DNA of 64,000 bases from Streptomyces sp. NBC_01314 (lineage in GTDB: Bacteria > Actinomycetota > Actinomycetes > Streptomycetales > Streptomycetaceae): contig NZ_CP108394.1 of the NCBI RefSeq assembly GCF_041435215.1, forward strand, positions 1,116,001 through 1,180,000. The letters are read 5' to 3'. The notes under the pieces are model-generated. The model was not told the DNA's origin. It ran no database searches and was given only the letters and a program-made list of their open reading frames with translations. Positions 55,451-64,000 of this stretch are shown piece after piece (position 1 is the first letter of the stretch; every line of letters starts with the position of its first letter). The position numbers were made by a program, and so were the translations under genes.

Positions 55451-56247
55451 TGAGCAACTACAGCAACGACACGGAAACCTCGAACTCGCAGGCCGGCGGA
55501 GTGCAGTCCGTGGACCGCGCCATCAGCGTTATGGAGATCCTGGCCCACCGGGGCGAGGCGGGCGTCAGCGAAGTAGCCGCAGAAATCGACGTACACAAGT
55601 CCACCGCCTTCCGCCTTCTCGGCGCCCTGGAGGCGCGCGGCCTGGTGGAGCAGGCGGGCGAGCGAGGCAAGTACCGCCTCGGCTTCGGCATCGTACGCCT
55701 GGCCGGTGCGGTGACCGGACGCATCGACATCACCCAGCAGGGCCGGCCGGTCTGCGAGACCCTGGCCGAGGAGATCGGCGAGACCGTCAACATCGCGGTG
55801 CTGCAGGAGCACTACGCGGTCAACCTCTACCAGGTGCGCGGCCCCGGAGCGGTCACCGCGCACAACTGGGTCGGCCAGCTCACGCCGCTGCACGCGACGT
55901 CGAGCGGAAAGGTCCTGCTGGCCTACCTGCCCGCCAAGCAGCGTGCCGCGCTGCTTGCCGACTCCGGCCTCAAGAAGGTCACACCGCACACCATCACCTC
56001 GAAGACGAAGCTCGAGAAGCATCTCGTCGAGGTACGGGAGGCCGGTTACGCCTGGACCCAGGAGGAGCTGGAGATCGGTCTGCACGCCATGGCCGCGCCG
56101 GTGCTCGACCGGGAGGGCGACGTCATCGCGGCCCTCACCGCCTCCGGACCCTCGTACCGGTTCACCGAGGAGCGGATGCGCGAGCTGGCCCCGGTGCTGG
56201 TCAAGGGCGCCGAGGAGATCAGCCACCGCATGGGTTACCTGGGCTGA
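55450..56247 (+). CDS. IclR-family transcriptional regulator of choline/betaine catabolism
   Basis: This 265-aa regulator has an N-terminal winged helix (SVDRAISVMEILAHRGEAGV, then SEVAAEIDVHKSTAFRLLGALE) and a C-terminal IclR effector domain (LHATSSGKVLLAYLP, GYAWTQEELEIGLHAMAAPV). GTG at 55450. It is the only regulator in the 34-61 kb catabolic block, is divergent from betA and convergent with gbcA (9 bp apart). It is the best candidate to bind TGCGTAT-N18-ATACGCA sites in front of the catabolic operons. The inducer, probably a choline-derived amine, is inferred only. Confidence 0.93.
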   Translation: MSNYSNDTETSNSQAGGVQSVDRAISVMEILAHRGEAGVSEVAAEIDVHKSTAFRLLGALEARGLVEQAGERGKYRLGFGIVRLAGAVTGRIDITQQGRPVCETLAEEIGETVNIAVLQEHYAVNLYQVRGPGAVTAHNWVGQLTPLHATSSGKVLLAYLPAKQRAALLADSGLKKVTPHTITSKTKLEKHLVEVREAGYAWTQEELEIGLHAMAAPVLDREGDVIAALTASGPSYRFTEERMRELAPVLVKGAEEISHRMGYLG

Positions 56248-56256
56248 CCTTCCCGG

Positions 56257-57387
56257 CTACTGCGAGCCGCCGCCCAGGCGCTCGGTCACCCAGTCGTGGA
56301 AGGCGCCGATGTGGTGCTCGCTGGGCACCAGTACCCCGCCCTTGGCATACAGCCGTGAGTGCATTCCGGGCTGGGTGCGCTCGCACGCCTCGAAGTCCTG
56401 CCGGTTGACCCGGTCGAAGAGTTCCACGGACCGGCTGACGTCCTTGCCGCTCTCGACGACGTGCGGGAGGTAGAGCCAGTCGCACTCGACGATCGTGCGG
56501 TCCACTGCCACCGGGTACATCCGGTGGAAGATCACGTGGTCGGGGACGAGGTTGATGAAGACCTGCGGCTTGACGGTGATCGCGTAGTAGCGGCGGTCCT
56601 GGTCCTCGGCGACGCCGGGAATGCGGTCCAGTCCCTCGGAGCCGTCCACCGTGAAGCCCTGCACCTCCTCACCGAATTCGGCGCCGTGCCCGACGTAGTA
56701 CTGGGCCGCGTAGCCGTCGGCGAACTCGGGCAGCACCTCGGTGAGTTCGGGGTGGATCGTGGCGCAGTGGTAGCACTCCATGAAGTTCTCGATGATGAGC
56801 TTCCAGTTGGCCTTGACGTCGTAGACGATCCGCTTGCCCACGGAGAGGTTGTCGATGTCGTAGCGCTCGATCGCCTCGACGTCGCCGAGCCTCTCGACGA
56901 TCGCGCCCAGTATGTCCTCCTCGAAGGAGGGCGGGTTCTCGGCGAGACAGACCCAGACGTAACCGAGCCATTCACGGACGGCCACGCTCACCAGGCCGTA
57001 CTCGGTGCGGCCGACGTCGGGCATCTTGGTGAGGTTGGGCGCCGCGACGAGCTTGCCGTCCAGGCCGTAGGTCCAGGCGTGGTACGGGCATTGGAAGGCC
57101 CGCTTGACCTCGCCGCTCTCCTCCGTGCAGAGCTTGGCCCCACGGTGCCGGCAGACATTGAAGTGGGCGCGGATGGAGTTGTCCCGGGCTCGGGTGATCA
57201 GGATGCTCTCGCGGCCCACGTCGACGGTACGGAAGGCGCCGGGCTTCCCCAGGTCCGAGGAGCGCGCGACACAGAACCACATCGTCTCGAAGACGCGTTC
57301 CTGTTCCAGGGCGAAGATCGCGGGATCGGTGTAGGAGGAGCCGGGGAGGGTGGCGATCAGGCTGTCCGGCAGGCTGGTCGAGGTCAC
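56257..57387 (-). CDS. gbcA: Glycine betaine demethylase, Rieske oxygenase component
   Basis: This 376-aa oxygenase removes one methyl of glycine betaine as formaldehyde, giving dimethylglycine. The Rieske ligands are CRHRGAKL and CPYHAW, with mononuclear iron in NFMECYHCATIHPEL. Length and pattern fit the GbcA/choline-monooxygenase-like group. The GTG start at 57387 is preceded by GAGGAG. It follows the ferredoxin and reductase genes on the same strand (130-bp gap), giving a three-component system. Specificity for glycine betaine comes from context: betB upstream in the pathway and dmgO downstream. A related N-methyl substrate such as stachydrine cannot be excluded. Confidence 0.88.
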   Translation of the reverse strand: MTSTSLPDSLIATLPGSSYTDPAIFALEQERVFETMWFCVARSSDLGKPGAFRTVDVGRESILITRARDNSIRAHFNVCRHRGAKLCTEESGEVKRAFQCPYHAWTYGLDGKLVAAPNLTKMPDVGRTEYGLVSVAVREWLGYVWVCLAENPPSFEEDILGAIVERLGDVEAIERYDIDNLSVGKRIVYDVKANWKLIIENFMECYHCATIHPELTEVLPEFADGYAAQYYVGHGAEFGEEVQGFTVDGSEGLDRIPGVAEDQDRRYYAITVKPQVFINLVPDHVIFHRMYPVAVDRTIVECDWLYLPHVVESGKDVSRSVELFDRVNRQDFEACERTQPGMHSRLYAKGGVLVPSEHHIGAFHDWVTERLGGGSQ

Positions 57388-57517
57388 AGGGCACTCCTCG
57401 GAGGAACGTCGTGGATCGGGCGGTCACGCGCCGGGAAGAGCGACTCCGGACGGTGTCGGGGGTAAAGCGACGCCGCGTGCCATGAAGGCCGCAGCGTGGG
57501 ATGGAACGCGTGCCGGG

Positions 57518-58678
57518 TCAGGAGGCCGCGGCGAGCTGCTTGCGCCAACGGGTGAACAGCCGGGGCTGGTTCATCCCGAGCACGGCGACCGGGTGGCCGG
57601 CGCGCCGGTAGACCGCCAGGACGTTGCGGTCGTCGGGTGCGCCTTCCTCCACCGTCACGCTGTCGGCGCCGGCCGCGTGACCGGCGAACTGGATCTTGAC
57701 GCCGTACTGGTCCGACCAGAAGTACGGCGGCCGGGGCACACCCGGTTCCACCGCTCCCCCGGCCAGCAGGGTGGCGACGGCCGCCGCCGGGCGTTCCTGT
57801 GCGCCGGTCCAGTGTTCGACGCGGCGATGGTGGCCCGCGCGGGGGTCGTACCAGGAGGCGCAGTCACCGACCGCGACCACGCCGGCCAGGCTGGTGCGGC
57901 CGTCCGCGCCGCACTTCACGCCGTTGTCGAGCGTGACGCCGGATCCTTCCAGCCAGTCGACGCACGGGGACGCGCCCACCCCCACGACGACGATGTCGGC
58001 GGGGATGCTGCGGCCGTCCTCCAGCAGGACGGCCTCGACCTTGCGCTCCCCGCTCAGGCCCTTGACGCCGACGCCGCACAACAGCCGTACGCCGTGGTCC
58101 AGATGGAGGGCGGAGACGATGCTGCCCATGGCCTGGCCGAGCGGGGCGGCGAGTGGCGTGGGTGCCGCTTCGACGACCGTCGCCTCCAGCCCGAGCGCGT
58201 GGGCGGTGGAAGCGACCTCGGCGCCGACGAATCCGCCGCCGATCACGACCAGCCGTCCGCCCCGGGCCAGTTCGTCCCGCAGGGCGCGGGCGTCGTCCAG
58301 GGTGCGCAGGACGTGGACTCCGGCCAGGCCCTCGGAGCCGGGCAGCCGGCGGGCGGCCGCGCCGGTCGCGATGACGAGGCCGTCGGCCTGGATCTCCCTG
58401 CCGTCGGCGAGCCGGACCGCACGCCGGGTACGGTCCAGGCCGGTGGCGCGGACTCCGAGCAGCCACTCCGCCCGCAGGTCCTCGCCGTCCGTCTCCAGGG
58501 CGAGGTCGGACTCGCCGAGGTCGCCGGCCAGGAACTCCTTGGACAGCGGGGGCCTGTCGTACGGACGGTGGGCCTCGTCGCCGATGACGACCAGCCGTCC
58601 GTCGTAGCCCTGTTTCCGCAACGAGCGCGCCGCCGACAGACCGGCCAGCGAGGCGCCCACGACGGCGACGGTCCTCAC
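57518..58678 (-). CDS. FAD-dependent ferredoxin reductase (BphA4-like)
   Basis: This 386-aa reductase has two dinucleotide folds, TVAVVGASLAGLSAARSL for FAD and RLVVIGGGFVGAEVASTA for NAD(P)H. It also has RPPLSKEFLAG and GVVAVGDCASWYDP, typical of oxygenase-coupled ferredoxin reductases. It contains no iron-sulfur cluster and so needs the separate ferredoxin. GTG at 58678 overlaps the ferredoxin stop by 4 bp (GTGA), indicating coupled translation. It should feed electrons to GbcA. Confidence 0.9.
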   Translation of the reverse strand: MRTVAVVGASLAGLSAARSLRKQGYDGRLVVIGDEAHRPYDRPPLSKEFLAGDLGESDLALETDGEDLRAEWLLGVRATGLDRTRRAVRLADGREIQADGLVIATGAAARRLPGSEGLAGVHVLRTLDDARALRDELARGGRLVVIGGGFVGAEVASTAHALGLEATVVEAAPTPLAAPLGQAMGSIVSALHLDHGVRLLCGVGVKGLSGERKVEAVLLEDGRSIPADIVVVGVGASPCVDWLEGSGVTLDNGVKCGADGRTSLAGVVAVGDCASWYDPRAGHHRRVEHWTGAQERPAAAVATLLAGGAVEPGVPRPPYFWSDQYGVKIQFAGHAAGADSVTVEEGAPDDRNVLAVYRRAGHPVAVLGMNQPRLFTRWRKQLAAAS

Positions 58679-59037
58679 GCGGGACCTCCGGCGAGCCGGG
58701 CCGCGACGCAGGGCGGCAGGTTGGGGGCGTCCGTGGACACCCGGACGTGGATCATGCCGTCCTCGATGACGACCTCGTGGGTCCGGACCGGAAGCTTGGC
58801 CGGCGGGGAGTCGACGGCGCCCGTCCTCAGGTCGAACTTCGAAGCATGCAGCGGGCATTCCACCTCGCAGCCCTCCAGCCAGCCGTCGGCGAGCGAGGCG
58901 TCCTGGTGGGTGCAGGTGTCGTCGATGGCGAACACCTCGCCGTCGTCGGTGTGGAACACCGAGACCGGCGGGTCGATGTCGAGCCGGAGGGCCTCGCCTC
59001 GCGGGAGATCTGCGAGACGGCACGCGGGAATCATCAT
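58675..59037 (-). CDS. Rieske-type [2Fe-2S] ferredoxin
   Basis: This 120-aa electron carrier has Rieske ligands in CTHQDASL and CPLHASKF with the usual 16-17 residue spacing and a GAVDSPPAKLPV end. It resembles the ferredoxin components of class IIB/III dioxygenases. Two adjacent ATGs (59037, 59034) follow GAGGTGTC. It heads the ferredoxin-reductase-gbcA unit, under promoter and operator site E. Confidence 0.93.
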   Translation of the reverse strand: MMIPACRLADLPRGEALRLDIDPPVSVFHTDDGEVFAIDDTCTHQDASLADGWLEGCEVECPLHASKFDLRTGAVDSPPAKLPVRTHEVVIEDGMIHVRVSTDAPNLPPCVAARLAGGPA

Positions 59038-59048
59038 GACACCTCGGG

Positions 59049-59114
59049 TGCGTATAGCGAAACGGATTGCGGTAAGCGCAACAACAGTTTGAGGTCGCCC
59101 AGAATCCTTGTCAA
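59049..59114 (-). promoter_or_regulatory. Ferredoxin-reductase-gbcA promoter and IclR-type operator (site E)
   Basis: On the minus strand TTGACA (59114-59109), 17 bases, CAAACT (59091-59086), then GTTGTTGCGCTT. On the plus strand TGCGTAT (59049-59055) and AAGCGCA (59074-59080) are spaced by 18 bases, matching the A/B operator at 12 of 14 positions. Confidence 0.7.
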
Positions 59115-59243
59115 GGCGTCGAAGGGCCCGCTTCGGACGGGTGCGACGGCCGTCGTCAGGGCAGCCCAAACGCCCGTACCACCTGCGGGAACAGGCGGTA
59201 CGGGCGCCGTGCGTGGGTCGTGCGTGGGTCGTCGCGTGGGCGG

Positions 59244-59873
59244 TCAGAAGCCGCGGTCGATCCACTCCTGGAGCTGCGGGGCCTCCGCGCCGACGGTGGT
59301 CGTGTCACCGTGTCCGGTGTGGACGACGGTGTCGCCGGGCAGCGTCAGCAGCCGGTCGCGGATCGAGTCGACGATGGTCGGGAAGTCGCTGTACGACCGT
59401 CCCGTCGCCCCCGGACCGCCCGCGAACAGGGTGTCGCCGCTGAAGAGCGCCGTCAGGCCCGGCGCGTACAGACAGACCGCTCCGGGAGCGTGGCCGGGCG
59501 TGTGCAGCACGGTCAGGTCGACGCCCGCCACGGTGAGGACCTGACCGTCGGCGAGTTCGCCGTCGGGTGTCCGGTCGGGGTGGGTCTGCTTCCACAGCGG
59601 CAGGTCGTCGGAGTGGAGCAGGATCGGGGCGCCGGTGCGCGCCGCGAGTTCGGGCGCCGCGTCGATGTGGTCGTTGTGGGCGTGGGTGCACACGATGGCC
59701 CGCAGGGTGCGCCCGCCGAGCGCTTCGGCGATCGCTCCGGCGTCGTGCGCGGCGTCGATGACGACGGCCTCGGTGTCGTCGCCGACGATCCACACGTTGT
59801 TGTCGACGTCCCAGGTGCCGCCGTCCAGCGAGAACGTCCCCGAGGTGACGAGATGTTCGATGCGGGCGGCCAT
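59244..59873 (-). CDS. MBL-fold metallohydrolase (glyoxalase II-like)
   Basis: This 209-aa zinc hydrolase has the motif THAHNDHID (HxHxDH), HTPGHAPGAV and FSGDTLFAGG, and a C-terminal HTGHGD. Its start overlaps the stop of mscR by one base (TGATG). This pairing is common for mycothiol-dependent formaldehyde oxidation. The hydrolase may split the S-formyl-mycothiol produced by MscR, although that role is inferred from neighbourhood. Confidence 0.9.
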   Translation of the reverse strand: MAARIEHLVTSGTFSLDGGTWDVDNNVWIVGDDTEAVVIDAAHDAGAIAEALGGRTLRAIVCTHAHNDHIDAAPELAARTGAPILLHSDDLPLWKQTHPDRTPDGELADGQVLTVAGVDLTVLHTPGHAPGAVCLYAPGLTALFSGDTLFAGGPGATGRSYSDFPTIVDSIRDRLLTLPGDTVVHTGHGDTTTVGAEAPQLQEWIDRGF

Positions 59874-60958
59874 CAGAGGACCACTACCGAGCGCAGGACG
59901 TCGCCGCCGTGCATCCGCTCGAAGGCCTTCTCCACGTCGTCCAGCGCGATGGTCTCCGTGACGAAGGCGTCCAGGTCCAGGCGGCCCTGGAGGTACAGGT
60001 CGATGAGCATCGGGAAGTCACGGGAGGGTAGGCAGTCGCCGTACCAGGAGGACTTCAGCGTGCCACCGCGGCCGAAGACGTCCAGCAGCGGCAGCTCCAG
60101 CTTCATCTCCGGGGTCGGCACACCGACGAGGACGACCGTGCCGGCCAGGTCGCGGGCGTAGAAGGCCTGCTTGTACGTCTCCGGGCGGCCCACCGCCTCG
60201 ATGACGACGTCGGCCCCGAAGCCGCCGGTCAGCTCACGGATCGCCTCGACCGGGTCGGTGTTCTTCGAGTTGACCGCGTGGGTCGCGCCCAGCTTCCTGG
60301 CGGTGTCCAGCTTGGCGTCGTCGATGTCCACCGCGATGATCTTCGCCGCGCCCGCCAGGTTCGATCCGACGACCGCGGCCGCCCCGACGCCACCACAGCC
60401 GATGACGGCCACGCTGTCACCGCGCCCGACGTTGCCGGTGTTGATGGCCGCGCCGATGCCGGCCATCACCCCGCACCCCAGCAGGCCGGCGGCGGCCGCG
60501 GAGGCGGCCCGGTCGACCTTCGTGCACTGCCCCGCCGCCACCAGCGTCTTCTCCGCGAAGGCGCCGATGCCCAGCGCCGGCGACAGCTCGGTGCCGTCGA
60601 GCAGCGTCATCTTCTGCTTCGCGTTGTGGGTGCTGAAGCAGTACCACGGGCGTCCGCGCAGACAGGCCCGGCACTGCCCGCAGACCGCACGCCAGTTGAG
60701 GATGACGAAGTCACCGGGGGCCACATCGGTGACACCTTCCCCCACCGACTCCACGACGCCCGCCGCCTCATGGCCCAGCAGGAAGGGGAACTCGTCGTTG
60801 ATGCCGCCCTCCCGATAGTGCAGATCGGTGTGGCAGACCCCGCAGGCCTCGACCTTCACCAGCGCCTCCCCCGGGCCGGGGTCGGGCACGATGATCGTTT
60901 CCAGGCTGACGGGGGCGCCCTTGCCCCGCGCGACGACAGCACGGACCTGGTGAGCCAT
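59873..60958 (-). CDS. mscR: S-(hydroxymethyl)mycothiol dehydrogenase
   Basis: This 361-aa zinc alcohol dehydrogenase oxidises the mycothiol adduct of formaldehyde. Catalytic zinc is in [10 protein letters not shown] and LGHEAAG, structural zinc in [15 protein letters not shown], and NAD binding in [14 protein letters not shown]. The pattern is that of the mycothiol-dependent FrmA/MscR group. ATG at 60958; upstream in-frame codons lack a ribosome site. GbcA releases formaldehyde with each turnover and sarcosine oxidation can do so, so co-regulation through site F makes sense. Confidence 0.92.
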   Translation of the reverse strand: MAHQVRAVVARGKGAPVSLETIIVPDPGPGEALVKVEACGVCHTDLHYREGGINDEFPFLLGHEAAGVVESVGEGVTDVAPGDFVILNWRAVCGQCRACLRGRPWYCFSTHNAKQKMTLLDGTELSPALGIGAFAEKTLVAAGQCTKVDRAASAAAAGLLGCGVMAGIGAAINTGNVGRGDSVAVIGCGGVGAAAVVGSNLAGAAKIIAVDIDDAKLDTARKLGATHAVNSKNTDPVEAIRELTGGFGADVVIEAVGRPETYKQAFYARDLAGTVVLVGVPTPEMKLELPLLDVFGRGGTLKSSWYGDCLPSRDFPMLIDLYLQGRLDLDAFVTETIALDDVEKAFERMHGGDVLRSVVVL

Positions 60959-60996
60959 GGCCACTCCTCGGCAGTAACGAGACCTGAGTCTGCGGT

Positions 60997-61061
60997 TGCT
61001 TATTACGGTACGCATCGCGCCTACCGCAACACAGCATCGTGGAGCGCCGACCAGGGGTCAA
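60997..61061 (-). promoter_or_regulatory. mscR promoter and IclR-type operator (site F)
   Basis: On the minus strand TTGACC (61061-61056), 17 bases, GATGCT (61038-61033), then GTGTTGCGGTA. On the plus strand TGCTTAT (60997-61003) and TACCGCA (61022-61028) are spaced 18 bases, matching the A/B operator at 10 of 14 positions. Confidence 0.62.
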
Positions 61062-61105
61062 GAAGTTCCGCCGTCGTCGGCGCTGCTCGGGGTCTACGCG
61101 TTCCG

Positions 61106-63481
61106 CTACTCGTCGGGGAGAGCCTGCTCGGCCCAGATGGTCTTGCCCGTGCGGGTGTGGCGGCTGCCCCAGCGCTGGGTGAGCTGGGCGACGAGCAGGA
61201 GGCCGCGGCCGCCTTCGTCGAAGGCACGGGCCCGGCGCATGTGCGGAGCGGTGCTGCTGGAGTCCGAGACCTCGCAGATCAGTGTGTTCTCGCGGATCAG
61301 CCGCAGCTGGATCGGGGACCCGCCGTAGCGGATGGCGTTGGTGACCAGCTCGCTGACGATGAGTTCCGTGACGAAGGAGGCCTCCTCCAGCCGCCAGGCG
61401 GCCAGTTGATCGCAGGCCAGCTTGCGGGCATGGCCGACGAACGCGGGGTCGGCGGGAACGTCCCAGGTGGCGACCCGGTCGGCGTCCAGTGCCCGGGTCC
61501 GGGCCAGGAGCAGGGCCACGTCGTCGACGGGCCGCTCCGTCAGCAGACTCCGCAGCACCGCGTCACACGTCTGCTCCAGGGGACGGTCCGTGCCGCGCAG
61601 AGCCTGGCGCAGCCGCGCGAGTCCGTCGTCCAGGTCGCGGTCCGGCGCCTGGACCAGGCCGTCGGTGTAGAAGGCGAACACACTGCCCTCGGGGACGTCG
61701 AACTCTGCGGTTTCGAAGGGCAGACCGCCCACGCCCAGCGGCGGCCCGATCGGCAGGTCCAGGAACGCGGCCTCGCCGTCCGGGCCGATCAGCACCGGTG
61801 GCGGGTGACCGGCCCTGGCCATGGAGCAGCGGCGCGAGACAGGGTCGTAGACGGCGTACAGGCAGGTGGCCCCGATCTCGCCCGGGCTCTCCGCGTCCTC
61901 GGCCTCGTCCGCCGTCCGCTCGGAGTCCAGGCGCAGGACGATGTCGTCGAGCTGGGTGAGCAGCTCGTCCGGCGCCAGGTCCACGTCGGCCAGGGTGCGG
62001 ACGGCCGTGCGGAGCCGGCCCATGGTCGCGGACGCCTGCACACCGTGGCCGACGACATCGCCCACGACGAGCCCCACTCTGGCTCCGGACAGGGGGATGA
62101 CGTCGAACCAGTCGCCGCCGATCCCGGCGCGCGTGCTGGCCGGCTGGTAGCGGGAGGCGACCTCGACGGCGGCCTGCAGAGGCGCGCGGTGGGGAAGAAG
62201 ACTGCGTTGCAGTTCGAGGGCGATGGCGCGTTCGCGGGTGTAGCGGCGGGCGTTGTCGACGCAGACCGCGGCGCGGGCGGCGAGCTCCTCGGCCAACAGC
62301 AGATCGTCCTGGCCGAAGGGCTCGGCCGTGCGGTGGCGGGCGAGGACCGACAGGCCCAGGGTCATGCCTCGGGCGCGCAGGGGCACGGCCATCATGGAGT
62401 GGATGCCGTGGACCTCGATACTGCGGGCACGCTCCGGTGAGCCCGCCCACGGCAGCCCGGTGACGTCGTCGACCTCGTACAGCAGGGCCCGGCCGGTGGT
62501 CAGCGCGCGGCCCGGCGGCGACCCCTCGGCGTAGGTGTGCCTGCTCCCGACCGGGATCACGGCCTCGGGGCAGCCCTCCAGCACGGACCGCTGGGCGGTA
62601 CGGCGAAAGACGAGGGGAGCGGTGCCGGGCGACGGCGTGGCCTCCTCCCCTTCCAGCACCGAGTCCAGCAGGTCCACGACGACGAAGTCGGCGAGATGGT
62701 CCGCGCACACCTCGGCGAGCTCCTCGGCGGTGCGTGTCACGTCCAGGGTGGAGCCGATCCGGTTGCCGGACTCGTTGAGCATGCTCAGACGCCTGCGGGC
62801 CAGGAACTGCTCGGTGCTGTCGATCGCGGCCAGGCACATGCCCCGGACCTCTCCGGAGCCGTCCTTCAACGGGCTGAGCGACACCAGCCACGCGTGCTCA
62901 CGGGCCTCGCCCGGTGCGCGCAGCCATGCCTCGTACGGCGTCGGCTCGCCCGTCCGCAGTACGTGCTGCACCGCCTCGTCGAGTCCCTCGAAGCCCGGGA
63001 TCCGTCGCATTCCGTCGACCGACTCCCCCACCCGTCGACCGAGCAGGTCCTTCTGCGGCCTGCCCATCACCCCTTCCATCGCGGAGTTCGCGGACACCGC
63101 GAGTCCGTCCTGATCGAAGAGCGCGATCGGCACGGGAAGCTGGTCAAGGGCCCACCGCCGCAGCCGCGCGGCCGGCTCGGGCACCGTGGCCGTCAGAAAC
63201 CACTGGTTCTCGCCCGCCGAGCCGAGGAGCGGGTGCGCCTCCAGCTCCAGCTCCACACCGTGACCGTCCCGATGCCGCGCGTGTACGGGGCCCCGCCATT
63301 CGGCGGGCTCGGCGAGACGGCTCCGCGCCGAGGCCGGAAGGGCATCGGCCAGCAGGTCGGCCGCCCGGCGGCCGACCACCTCCCCGTGCTCGTACCCGAG
63401 GACCCGTCGGGCGCCCGCACTCCATGCGATGACCAGCCCCCTGGCGTCGACCGCGGCCGAGGCGACACCGTGCTCGCCCAT
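61106..63481 (-). CDS. PAS/GAF/SpoIIE serine phosphatase with C-terminal HATPase anti-sigma-like domain
   Basis: This 791-aa signalling protein has two PAS-like domains (about residues 1-110 and 115-245), a GAF domain (about 265-420), a SpoIIE/PP2C phosphatase (GGDWFDVIPLSG, GDVVGHGVQASATMG, FYTDGLVQAP) and an HATPase_c_2 kinase-like end (ELIVSELVTNAIRYGG, DEGGRGLLLVAQLTQRWG). Such proteins tune anti-sigma-factor antagonists by removing or adding phosphate. ATG at 63481 follows AGAGAGG. It has no visible partner here and is probably unrelated to the betaine genes. Confidence 0.93.
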   Translation of the reverse strand: MGEHGVASAAVDARGLVIAWSAGARRVLGYEHGEVVGRRAADLLADALPASARSRLAEPAEWRGPVHARHRDGHGVELELEAHPLLGSAGENQWFLTATVPEPAARLRRWALDQLPVPIALFDQDGLAVSANSAMEGVMGRPQKDLLGRRVGESVDGMRRIPGFEGLDEAVQHVLRTGEPTPYEAWLRAPGEAREHAWLVSLSPLKDGSGEVRGMCLAAIDSTEQFLARRRLSMLNESGNRIGSTLDVTRTAEELAEVCADHLADFVVVDLLDSVLEGEEATPSPGTAPLVFRRTAQRSVLEGCPEAVIPVGSRHTYAEGSPPGRALTTGRALLYEVDDVTGLPWAGSPERARSIEVHGIHSMMAVPLRARGMTLGLSVLARHRTAEPFGQDDLLLAEELAARAAVCVDNARRYTRERAIALELQRSLLPHRAPLQAAVEVASRYQPASTRAGIGGDWFDVIPLSGARVGLVVGDVVGHGVQASATMGRLRTAVRTLADVDLAPDELLTQLDDIVLRLDSERTADEAEDAESPGEIGATCLYAVYDPVSRRCSMARAGHPPPVLIGPDGEAAFLDLPIGPPLGVGGLPFETAEFDVPEGSVFAFYTDGLVQAPDRDLDDGLARLRQALRGTDRPLEQTCDAVLRSLLTERPVDDVALLLARTRALDADRVATWDVPADPAFVGHARKLACDQLAAWRLEEASFVTELIVSELVTNAIRYGGSPIQLRLIRENTLICEVSDSSSTAPHMRRARAFDEGGRGLLLVAQLTQRWGSRHTRTGKTIWAEQALPDE

Positions 63482-63873
63482 CGTTTCCTCTCTCCGTACG
63501 ACCGGAGCCGTCGTCCAGGGGCTCACAGATCGACTGCGAGGCACTGCTTTCAGGTTTCATTGTGCGCCGGGCCCGCCTCGCATGGCGCGCGACCACCCGA
63601 AACGCCCGAGCCCCTACCCTGCCACGCCACATGCGGCGCCGGTGCCCGGTTGCACGAGCCTCTGTGCGGTGGGAGCGGTGGGCGGGGGTGTTGGGGCCCG
63701 GGGGCTCTGGTGTGACACGGCGATGTGGTGAACGCGTTGTCCCCAGCCATGCCACGGGTTCCTTCTCGCCGTGCCCCCTGCTGATCCGCTTTCATACGAG
63801 AGGACCGGCGGTCGCAGGGGCTGCCGTGGTGGTCGGCGGGTCGGCACCGCGACCGGAGAGTGGAGACACCTTG
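63482..63873. other. Divergent intergenic region
   Basis: This 392-bp stretch lies between the phosphatase and the PfkB gene, which are transcribed away from each other. I see no convincing promoter, palindrome or hairpin beyond short GGGGGC/CCCGG runs. Short open frames here lack a ribosome site and coding character. Confidence 0.5.
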
Positions 63874-64000
63874 GTGGCGTCAGAGGATGCGGCGGCGGGG
63901 TCACGGAGGCGTCCTCGAGGGCTGTTCGTCGGGTTGTGCACGCTGGATGTGATCCAGCTCGTCGACCGTGTGCCGGGTTCCAACGAGAAGCTGACGGCTC
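63874..64000 (+). CDS. PfkB-family carbohydrate kinase, 5' part only
   Basis: The first 42 codons of a gene that continues past the window. From GTG at 63874 the product reads through a short basic start into RGLFVGLCTLDVIQLVDR and VPGSNEKLTA, which matches the N-terminal strand and substrate loop of ribokinase/PfkB sugar kinases. GGAG lies 8 nt before the start. The substrate cannot be judged from this fragment. Confidence 0.75.
   Translation, partial: MASEDAAAGSRRRPRGLFVGLCTLDVIQLVDRVPGSNEKLTA

Overview
The window is high-GC actinobacterial DNA, most likely a Streptomyces chromosome. The evidence is strong third-position GC, GGAGG-type ribosome sites, mycothiol-linked formaldehyde detoxification, a SpoIIE/PAS/GAF phosphatase, and three copies of interspersed GC-rich hairpin repeats of a kind common in Streptomyces intergenic DNA. 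No tRNA, rRNA, CRISPR array, transposase or integrase was recognised.

Region 1 (1-18.4 kb) looks like a catabolic cluster for an unidentified substrate. It has a Rieske oxygenase (cut by the window edge), an RbsBAC-type ABC importer followed by a zinc alcohol dehydrogenase, a ThuA-like protein, an SDR, an acyl-CoA dehydrogenase, an acyl-CoA ligase, a histidine phosphatase, a thiolase and a flavin/2Fe-2S reductase. It ends with a fused B12 acyl-CoA mutase (IcmF type) and a 3-hydroxyacyl-CoA dehydrogenase. A 16-bp perfect palindrome lies just before icmF.

Region 2 (18.4-34 kb) carries mostly secreted or surface functions: an RTX-like Ca-binding protein, a lipoprotein, a DUF5701-like protein, a PL11 rhamnogalacturonan lyase, a GtrA membrane protein, a sulfotransferase and a DUF4157 protein with a nuclease-like C-terminus. 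It also holds a scar of two truncated ABC-transporter genes, and a LacI regulator divergent from a large modular glycosidase. Three identical CGAACCGGTTCG operators lie between the last two.

Region 3 (34-61 kb) is a nearly complete choline/glycine-betaine catabolic regulon. BetA and BetB make betaine and an OpuA-type system imports it. GbcA, with a Rieske ferredoxin and an FAD reductase, makes dimethylglycine; DmgO makes sarcosine; SoxB/SoxDA/SoxG make glycine; GlyA and SdaA make serine and then pyruvate. FolD, PurU and a MetF-like protein handle folate C1 units, and MscR plus an MBL hydrolase handle formaldehyde. An IclR regulator sits at the centre. Five promoters (glyA, dmgO, purU, ferredoxin, mscR) share one architecture: a good -35 (TTGACA/C), a 17-nt spacer, a poor -10, then a TTGCG-initiated operator (best form TGCGTAT-N18-ATACGCA) at the predicted start of transcription. 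soxD and soxA are fused in frame, and part of the linker is encoded by an interspersed repeat.

Region 4 (61-64 kb) holds a PAS/GAF/SpoIIE/HATPase phosphatase and the start of a PfkB-family sugar kinase that runs off the window.
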